DNA from: an uncultured Christensenella sp. | GTDB taxonomy: Bacteria; Bacillota; Clostridia; Christensenellales; Borkfalkiaceae | DNA length: 64,000 nucleotides | NCBI GenBank assembly: GCA_910583545.1 | Contig: CAJTXM010000011.1 | Location: 1-64,000, forward strand | Direction of reading: 5' to 3' | Shown here: in pieces, positions 58,657 through 64,000 of the stretch | Layout of the letters: every line of letters begins with the position of its first letter | How positions within the stretch are numbered: the first letter of the stretch is position 1 | Notes under the pieces: model-generated | Seen by the model: only the letters and a program-made list of their open reading frames with translations | Database searches by the model: none | What the model was told of the DNA's origin: nothing | Translations under genes and position numbers: made by a program

Positions 58657-61080
58657 TTACTTATTCTTCTTTTTATTCTTTTCTTTTTCGAACTGAACGT
58701 CGATGTCTTCCTTATTCCTGGGCTTGATTACGAGAAGAAGTACTATCGCCACGAGCGAAACGCCGGCTACCGATAAGAGCACTATCGACGCGATATTGTT
58801 CTGAAGCCACTCGCTGTCGCCCTTCAACGCCTTTGCCTCTACCGAAGCGACCACTGCAAGCGAACAGGTCACGGGTTCGGTGTTGTACTGCTTGTCTGTG
58901 ACTTCCGCTCTCATATAATAGAAAGCGTTTCCGTCCTGCGGAGTGAAGCTCGTCGTCGTGCTGTTCCAGTTGTAGTCTTTGAACTCGTCGTACCTTTCGT
59001 CGCCCTCGGCAACTTGAAGAATTTCCTTGAAGTACGTTCTGTTTTCGCCGTTGAACAGTTCGTCCATCTTTTCAATAAACTGATCGTACGAGAAAGTGAC
59101 GCCTTTGTCGTTGTAATATCCTGCTCTGTCAAAGAGGAACAGTCTGTATTTTGTTTCGTAAGTGTTGTCTACGCCGTTGATATCGAACGAAGCCGAATTA
59201 TAACTCGTACCGACGTAAGCCGTAGCCTGCTTGCCGGGAACTTCTTTAAAGCTTGCGCCCGTATAGCCGACTTTGAACGAGAACCAGGGGAGTTTTTTGC
59301 TCAGCTCCTCGTCGTCGTACATCTTCCAGATATCGCTCGAAGAGAAATCAACTTTTTTCCCGTCGTCATCGAGGTAATACATATCGTTGCCTGCAACGTC
59401 GGTTGCGTAGAGAGTGAATGTGTAATTGCCCTGTTTGGGAATATTCAGCGAAAGATTGTTTGTCGCAAGGTTACTGCTCGACGACTGGCTGTCGCTGTAA
59501 TAGTAAATGCTTATCTTCATATCCCTATACGAAGTTCTGTCGTCTTTGAACAGTTCCTCCGCCGAGGGGAGATAGAAATAACTCGACGAACCTGCGGAAA
59601 GATTTTTCGACGCTTCCTCTACTTTCTTTGCGTAGCTGTCGATAACTGCCTGCCACTCCGATTCGCTTCCGCCGTAATTATAGGTCACTCCGCGTCCGTC
59701 CTTTGCGACGGGAATGAAGCCGTATACGACGCTGTCGAAGTTGTTTTTAATATTGAGTCTGAGTTCCTTGTCCATATACCAGTCAAGGTATACGAAGCTC
59801 GTTTCGGAGTTGGTCGAATAGTCTTCGATCTTTGCGTAAACTTTAAGCGCCATATCGACTTCGAAACCTTCGGGGAAGTTGTACTTGTTATAGTCATCAT
59901 CCACGGGGAGATAGAATTCCCTGTCGGAATCGAGCACTGTGTCGGTTTCTACTTCCTCGAACAAATCGGTATTGTTGAAGTTGAAAGATCCGCCTTTCGT
60001 CTCGTCGTAATCTTCGTATTCGAGTAAATAATAATAGAGCTGGCTCGAAGGCGACGACGACGAACGCAGAACGTCGATGACCTGATAGTCGAACTTGACT
60101 TCGCTTCCGACCGAAAGATAGGATATATCCTTATTGAGGCAGAGAACTGCGGGTGTATCGTCGACTACCTGTCCGCCCGTATAATAGACTTCTCCGTCCT
60201 CATCGTGCTCGGTTGCGGAGGTCAGTTTGAATTTCTGATCGTTGAGACAGTACAAAATCAACTGTGCGGTCGATTTTTTCGCCTCTTCCGTGCTGTCCTC
60301 GGTTTCCGTAAATTCCGCGCTCAGAATGAGGGGATATACGGGAGTCGTCGACGATGAAGAATATTTCGCATAATTTCCTCCGACGTTCTTCATTTCATAG
60401 GTTATTCCGTCGGTTGCCGAGAGGTCGGGGTTGCCTATTCTCACCTCGTAGCCGTTTGCAACCTTTCTCGTAAACCTGATGGAAATATGGTCGTGGTCAA
60501 TAACGTACTGTCTGGTTTCAGCCGGAAGGTCGTCAGCCGTCTTGAACTCGTCCTTGTCGTCGGTGACAACCGCGTAGACGCCGTCCGTTTCAGCCGCAGG
60601 GAAAAACATTAAATAGTTTACGGTCTTGCCCTCTTCCGTCTTGGAAGCCTGCTGTGATTCGAAAGCTATGATATATCTCGTGAAATAGGTGTTTTTGAAG
60701 CCTATTTCCATATTGAAAAATCTTTCAACACCGTTGACGGGCTCTTTCTTCTTGTCTTCATCCTCGCCTTGTTCGGTCTCTTCACCCTCGAACCAGTGAT
60801 AAGCGAGGTGCTTTCTGAAAGAAAAGCCGTCCTCTTCGCCGTAGCCGTGCGACAAAAGCGTGTAATAGACGTCCTCGTCCTTGCCGTCGGCGTTTGTAAT
60901 CGTCTGCTTGTCCGCAAGTATGGAAGCTTCGCCCGATTTGGTGAATATGCTGGTTCCGTCTACGGTAACCGTTCCCTTTGCCCCCGCGGGCTTGAAATTT
61001 ACGGCTAAAAACGCCGTGAACGAGAAAATGAACACGAGCGCAAGCGCGAGTATTGAAAATTTTATTTTAATATTTTTCAT
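58657..61080 (-). CDS. Large surface protein with N-terminal signal and C-terminal membrane anchor, unknown function
   Basis: The 807-residue protein has a signal or anchor helix (ILALALVFIFSFTAFLAVNF), about 710 outside residues rich in Asp, Tyr and Ser, and one C-terminal helix (ASIVLLSVAGVSLVAIVLLL) followed by a lysine-rich cytoplasmic tail ending KKKNK. The middle contains beta-rich repeats (GNYTFTLYATDVAGNDMYYL, and a later segment FYYMRAEVTDKQYNTEPVTC) that look like Ig-type domains. I do not recognise a family or active site. It has a consensus promoter and a strong terminator, so it is a single-gene unit. Confidence 0.8.
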   Translation of the reverse strand: MKNIKIKFSILALALVFIFSFTAFLAVNFKPAGAKGTVTVDGTSIFTKSGEASILADKQTITNADGKDEDVYYTLLSHGYGEEDGFSFRKHLAYHWFEGEETEQGEDEDKKKEPVNGVERFFNMEIGFKNTYFTRYIIAFESQQASKTEEGKTVNYLMFFPAAETDGVYAVVTDDKDEFKTADDLPAETRQYVIDHDHISIRFTRKVANGYEVRIGNPDLSATDGITYEMKNVGGNYAKYSSSSTTPVYPLILSAEFTETEDSTEEAKKSTAQLILYCLNDQKFKLTSATEHDEDGEVYYTGGQVVDDTPAVLCLNKDISYLSVGSEVKFDYQVIDVLRSSSSPSSQLYYYLLEYEDYDETKGGSFNFNNTDLFEEVETDTVLDSDREFYLPVDDDYNKYNFPEGFEVDMALKVYAKIEDYSTNSETSFVYLDWYMDKELRLNIKNNFDSVVYGFIPVAKDGRGVTYNYGGSESEWQAVIDSYAKKVEEASKNLSAGSSSYFYLPSAEELFKDDRTSYRDMKISIYYYSDSQSSSSNLATNNLSLNIPKQGNYTFTLYATDVAGNDMYYLDDDGKKVDFSSSDIWKMYDDEELSKKLPWFSFKVGYTGASFKEVPGKQATAYVGTSYNSASFDINGVDNTYETKYRLFLFDRAGYYNDKGVTFSYDQFIEKMDELFNGENRTYFKEILQVAEGDERYDEFKDYNWNSTTTSFTPQDGNAFYYMRAEVTDKQYNTEPVTCSLAVVASVEAKALKGDSEWLQNNIASIVLLSVAGVSLVAIVLLLVIKPRNKEDIDVQFEKEKNKKKNK

Positions 61081-61135
61081 AACGTACTCCGATACAGTTA
61101 TCAGTTATCTTCCTTATTTAAGAAATATCTTTTTT

Positions 61136-61164
61136 ATTTTACAATAATATAATTTACTTGTCAA
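61136..61164 (-). promoter_or_regulatory. Promoter of the 807-residue surface protein
   Basis: Minus-strand TTGACA, 17-bp spacer and TAAAAT, about 55 bp before the ATG. Confidence 0.88.
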
Positions 61165-61181
61165 ACCAAAATAAACAAAGT

Positions 61182-61883
61182 TCACAAATTTATTGACGAA
61201 CGGATATCCGAAAAGTTTTGCCAGATTCCGTCCTCGGGAGGTTCTGCGATAAACCGCATTGCTTCGCCCGTGACGGGGTGCGTGAACCTCAAAGAGTATG
61301 CCCAGAGCGCAAGTTTGCCCTTTTTCGCCTTTTCGCCGCCGTAGCGCATATCGCCGTATACGGGAGTATTTATCGAGGCGAACTGCACTCTTATCTGATG
61401 CGTCCTGCCCGTGTGAAGATTGACTTCGGCAAAAGCAAGACCGTCTTTTTCCTCTTTTATCTCGTAATCGAGCGCGGCGTATTTGGCGCCCGCCTCCGTC
61501 TGTGTGCAGACGTAGACTATATTGTTCACCGAATTTTTTCTCAGATAATTTTCAAGTATCGCCTTTTTCCTCGACGGAACGCCGCAAAGTACGGCGAAAT
61601 ACCGTTTTTCGAATCCGCCGTTTTTCATCTGCTCGGAAAGACGGCTTGCCGCCTTGGAAGTCTTGGCGTAAACCATAACTCCGCCCGTGGGTCTGTCCAG
61701 CCTGTGCACAAGCCCTGCAAACGCGTTGCCCTGCTTGTTATAGGTGACTTTAAGATATCTTTTTATGCAGTCTAAAAGATTGTCGTCACCGCTCTCGTCG
61801 GGACAGCACGGCTCGTTCTGCGGTTTTAAAACCACTAAAATATGGTTGTCCTCGTGTAAAATTATCAGATCTTCGATATTCAT
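61182..61883 (-). CDS. RluA-family RNA pseudouridine synthase
   Basis: The 233-residue enzyme isomerises uridine in rRNA or tRNA. The catalytic motif is GLVHRLDRPTGGVMVYAKT (Asp of HRLD), followed by LHTGRTHQIRVQFAS and YGDMRYGG, all typical of the RluA family. It lacks an S4 domain, so it is a short form. I place the start at ATG 61883 (MNIEDLIILHED), with AAGGAAT upstream. It follows the methyltransferase gene by 8 bp. Which position it modifies cannot be told. Confidence 0.9.
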   Translation of the reverse strand: MNIEDLIILHEDNHILVVLKPQNEPCCPDESGDDNLLDCIKRYLKVTYNKQGNAFAGLVHRLDRPTGGVMVYAKTSKAASRLSEQMKNGGFEKRYFAVLCGVPSRKKAILENYLRKNSVNNIVYVCTQTEAGAKYAALDYEIKEEKDGLAFAEVNLHTGRTHQIRVQFASINTPVYGDMRYGGEKAKKGKLALWAYSLRFTHPVTGEAMRFIAEPPEDGIWQNFSDIRSSINL

Positions 61884-61891
61884 ATAATTCC

Positions 61892-62749
61892 TTAATTTTT
61901 TCCTTTCCACATACCGCTGCAGCCGCAGGGCAGATTTATTCCCTCTTCGGTAGGAATTCCGACTTCGTAAGCTTCGACTTCGCCGCCGAAACCCTTTAAA
62001 TTGAGCTTTAAAATATTTTTTATGACCTCGGGCTGTAATCCCGTGGTATAGCTGTTGATGAGAAAGAACAGCGGTTTATCGGAAAGCAGCTTTGCGCACT
62101 CGGACACGAACGGAAAAATATTGTCCTCTATCTTCCACGTTTCGCCGTTCGGCCCCCTGCCGTAGCTGGGCGGATCCATAATCACCGCGTCGTATTTGCT
62201 GCCTCTTCTGATCTCGCGCGCGACGAATTTGGCGCAGTCGTCGACTATATAGCGTATACCGCTTGCAATTCCCGAAAGACGCGCGTTTTCACCCGCCCTC
62301 TCAACCATTCCTTTCGCGGCGTCGACGTGCGTGACAAAAGCGCCGGACTTTGCGCAGGCGACGGACGCTCCGCCCGTGTAGGCGAATAAATTCAGAACTT
62401 TTACGTCCCTTTTTGCGCCCTCTATCATTTCGCGCATAGCGTTCCAGTTGACAGCCTGTTCGGGGAAAAGCCCCGTATGCTTGAAGCCCATCGGCTTTAC
62501 CTTGAATTTCAGGTCGCGGTAAGAAACAGTCCATTCGGGCGGAAAGTCCTTTCTTATCTGCCAGCCCCCTCCGCCCTTTTCGCTTCGGTTATAGACGGCG
62601 TGAATACCGCGCCTTGAAGAAAGGTCTTCGCCCTTCCAGATTACCTGCGGATCGGGACGGAGCAAAACGACGTCCTTCCACCTCTCCAGCTTCATTCCCT
62701 CGGAGGTAGCTATTATTTTATAATCCTGCCAGTCGCTAACCGTCTTCAT
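61892..62749 (-). CDS. Class I SAM-dependent methyltransferase (RlmI/RlmL-like)
   Basis: The 285-residue protein has the SAM-binding loop LNLFAYTGGASVACAKSG, a carboxylate DAAKGMVE and the catalytic DPPSYGRGPNGETWK, a motif set shared with 23S rRNA m5C/m2G methyltransferases (RlmI, RlmL C-terminal). It lacks the N-terminal PUA domain of RlmI. The start at ATG 62749 lies 7 nt after a TATAAT and has no Shine-Dalgarno; a longer open frame up to 62857 runs through the terminator stem and is unlikely. The substrate is inferred. Confidence 0.87.
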   Translation of the reverse strand: MKTVSDWQDYKIIATSEGMKLERWKDVVLLRPDPQVIWKGEDLSSRRGIHAVYNRSEKGGGGWQIRKDFPPEWTVSYRDLKFKVKPMGFKHTGLFPEQAVNWNAMREMIEGAKRDVKVLNLFAYTGGASVACAKSGAFVTHVDAAKGMVERAGENARLSGIASGIRYIVDDCAKFVAREIRRGSKYDAVIMDPPSYGRGPNGETWKIEDNIFPFVSECAKLLSDKPLFFLINSYTTGLQPEVIKNILKLNLKGFGGEVEAYEVGIPTEEGINLPCGCSGMWKGKN

Positions 62750-62756
62750 ATAAAAA

Positions 62757-62785
62757 ATTATAGCAATAAAGTAAAATTTTGTAAA
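62757..62785 (-). promoter_or_regulatory. Promoter of the methyltransferase gene
   Basis: Minus-strand TTTACA, 17-bp spacer and TATAAT; the -10 ends 7 nt before the ATG, so the transcript is probably leaderless. Confidence 0.7.
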
Positions 62786-62794
62786 GTGAAAAAA

Positions 62795-62823
62795 GGCGCG
62801 CGGACGAAATTCGTCCGCGCGCC
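62795..62823 (-). terminator. Terminator of the 62838-64000 gene pair
   Basis: A GC-rich stem of 14 bp (GGCGCGCGGACGAA and its complement) is followed by TTTTTT on the minus strand. Confidence 0.92.
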
Positions 62824-62837
62824 CGACGCATCTTTTA

Positions 62838-63338
62838 TTACTTTTCATACGTCGCAAGCACGTTATACAAAGTTTTGTAATAAGTGCCGAGATATTTTTT
62901 CGCCACCTCGTCGGAGGCGTATTTCGTCATACGCTCTGAAACGTCCTTTATTCTGAGATAGTAGTCCCTGACGATGACGTACCTTTCGCTGTACGAAAGC
63001 GAATAGTCGACTCTGTACTCAGTCTGCGGAGCGTCGCCTCCGCTTCCGCCGCCGCCCTCCGACGACTGACCTATCGCGCTGATGTCGAAGAGAAGGTCGT
63101 CGGCAATTACGGCGCACTTACGCCCGACCTCTTCGTCAAGCTCTCTGCGTTTGCTTTCAATAAGCGACGAATAAGCCATTCCCGCGCTCATAACCGAAAG
63201 CGAAAAAGCTTTCAGCTCCCTTTCGGCTTTTATTAAAAGCTCGTTCTTTTTATTCTGCGCGTCCCTTAAAAGCCGAAGCTGCGCCGTACTCAGTTTACCG
63301 ACTTCCGTACCCGTAACGGGTATTATGTCAAACTGCAT
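62838..63338 (-). CDS. Small helical protein of unknown function
   Basis: The 166-residue protein is largely helical: a long N-terminal helix region (AQLRLLRDAQNKKNELLIKAERELKAFS), a Gly/Ser-rich linker (QSSEGGGGSGG) near residue 95 and a C-terminal helical part with many Tyr (YSLSYSERYVIVRDYYLRIK). No signal, membrane segment or known motif is seen. GGAGGTGG lies before the ATG. It overlaps the end of the upstream gene by 11 nt and ends at a strong terminator. The pair could be of phage-structural origin, but I see no phage marker to prove it. Confidence 0.72.
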   Translation of the reverse strand: MQFDIIPVTGTEVGKLSTAQLRLLRDAQNKKNELLIKAERELKAFSLSVMSAGMAYSSLIESKRRELDEEVGRKCAVIADDLLFDISAIGQSSEGGGGSGGDAPQTEYRVDYSLSYSERYVIVRDYYLRIKDVSERMTKYASDEVAKKYLGTYYKTLYNVLATYEK

Positions 63339-64000
63339 TTTCCACCTCCGCGGTCATAACGATTTTTGAAATTGCTTCCCTGCCCGAAACCTTTATTTTA
63401 AATTTTTTACCGCGCATTTTCGGACGGATTGTTCCGCCCGATAAGACGAACTTTCTCATCCGTCTGCCGTCGCCCACTTCCATAACGCACGCGCCGTCGC
63501 AATAAATTTCGGTCAGAGTCTTATCTCTGCCCGTGCCGAAATCTACGAAAGAAGTTTCAAAAGAAAAGCTATCCGCACTGACAAGTTTTTTCTTCTCCGC
63601 GCCTCTTATGAATATCAGTCCGCCGTCTGAAAGCGCGCTCTCCGCCTGAACGCCGAGAAAACAGCTTTCACCGCTTTCGGGCTCGATACAGACCGCGTCC
63701 GCTCCGCCCTCTCTCCTATCGCAGGATATGAAAATTTTATTATCGTACGCGACAGCAAAACGCGGAGCCGAAATTCTGTCCGCAAGTCTGAATTCAAACG
63801 GCGAAATATTCTTTCCGTCGAAAACCTTGAAGCCCGTTCCGTTGAAAAAATACAGCTTGCCCGAAACGGTGCAGGCGGTGTTCTTTATAACTTCCGCGCA
63901 GGCGGTATCGGTAAAGTCAACCGAAAACTTTTCGGGCGCGGACTGCATATTCAGCACGGTGATTCCGTACTTTCTCACTGCAACGATTTTTTCGCCGAAC
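63328..64000 (-). CDS. Unknown protein, possibly propeller-like (5' end beyond the window)
   Basis: The frame stays open to the right edge, so the protein is longer than the 224 or so residues seen; a GTG at 63978 is unlikely to be the real start. The visible part is beta-rich with repeating short strands (ACTVSGKLYFFNGTGFKVFD, APRFAVAYDNKIFISCD, CFLGVQAESALSDGGLIFI), a pattern seen in propellers and some phage tail or capsid-associated proteins. No family is recognised. It is translated just before the small helical gene (11-nt overlap). Confidence 0.7.
   Translation of the reverse strand, partial: FGEKIVAVRKYGITVLNMQSAPEKFSVDFTDTACAEVIKNTACTVSGKLYFFNGTGFKVFDGKNISPFEFRLADRISAPRFAVAYDNKIFISCDRREGGADAVCIEPESGESCFLGVQAESALSDGGLIFIRGAEKKKLVSADSFSFETSFVDFGTGRDKTLTEIYCDGACVMEVGDGRRMRKFVLSGGTIRPKMRGKKFKIKVSGREAISKIVMTAEVENAV

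Noticed and set aside
1..64000. tRNA, rRNA, riboswitch, insertion sequence or integrase
   Set aside because: I looked through the intergenic gaps and saw no cloverleaf, conserved riboswitch core, transposase or recombinase frame.

Overview
The window looks like a chromosome segment of an uncultured, spore-forming Clostridia-type Firmicute, plausibly a gut member of the Christensenellales or a neighbouring order (inference). The evidence is a truncated spoIIID at the left edge, Gram-positive lipoprotein signals, tig-clpP-clpX-lon-engB order, RqcH, a six-gene Rnf complex, a BspA-type leucine-rich repeat protein, and near-consensus sigma-A promoters with a 17-bp spacer. I see no tRNA, rRNA, CRISPR, insertion sequence or integrase. 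No stretch over about 300 bp lacks a gene; the larger gaps hold the promoters, hairpins and repeats listed.

Layout. (1) 1-2,450: spoIIID (partial) and an LRR protein. (2) 2,603-24,186, all on the minus strand: a fructan-use locus of about 21.5 kb. One strong promoter (24,158-24,186) with a perfect 16-bp LacI-type palindrome just downstream of the -10 leads to a sugar ABC ATPase, a PfkB sugar kinase, a membrane-anchored GH32, a LacI regulator, a triple-hairpin intercistronic region, a solute-binding protein, two permeases, a lipoprotein GH32, two large lipoproteins carrying eight copies of one binding-type module, and a cytoplasmic GH32. The implied route is surface capture and cleavage of fructan, ABC import of short products, intracellular hydrolysis and phosphorylation. 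(3) 24,369-32,949, minus strand: glmM with a stand-alone hexapeptide acyltransferase-like gene, then (upstream) engB, lon, clpX, clpP and tig. (4) 33,116-40,572: rqcH, a small membrane protein, two tandem Sel1-repeat proteins, a pair of small winged-helix-plus-TM proteins of unknown role, and a membrane-anchored unknown protein. (5) 40,630-51,124: an M18 aminopeptidase and a redox block: Gx transporter, rnfCDGEAB, a NusG-domain-II protein, ApbE and an FMN-binding-type lipoprotein. ApbE would attach FMN to RnfG, RnfD and the lipoprotein. (6) 51,210-64,000: an ATPase-permease fusion, gltX, a membrane-bound XRE regulator divergent from a DegV protein with a helically phased operator array between them, a LMW phosphatase with DUF1622, a large surface protein, two RNA-modification-type enzymes, and two unrecognised genes running off the right edge.

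The most unusual signals are the eight-copy module array with two diverged secreted GH32s, the 21-bp-phased GTAGAR array at 56,474-56,574, an RnfG with two FMN-attachment-like motifs, several promoters that place the transcription start on the start codon (leaderless mRNAs), the paired winged-helix/TM proteins, and a possible intergenic palindromic repeat family. All functions are read from sequence motifs and family knowledge; no search was run.
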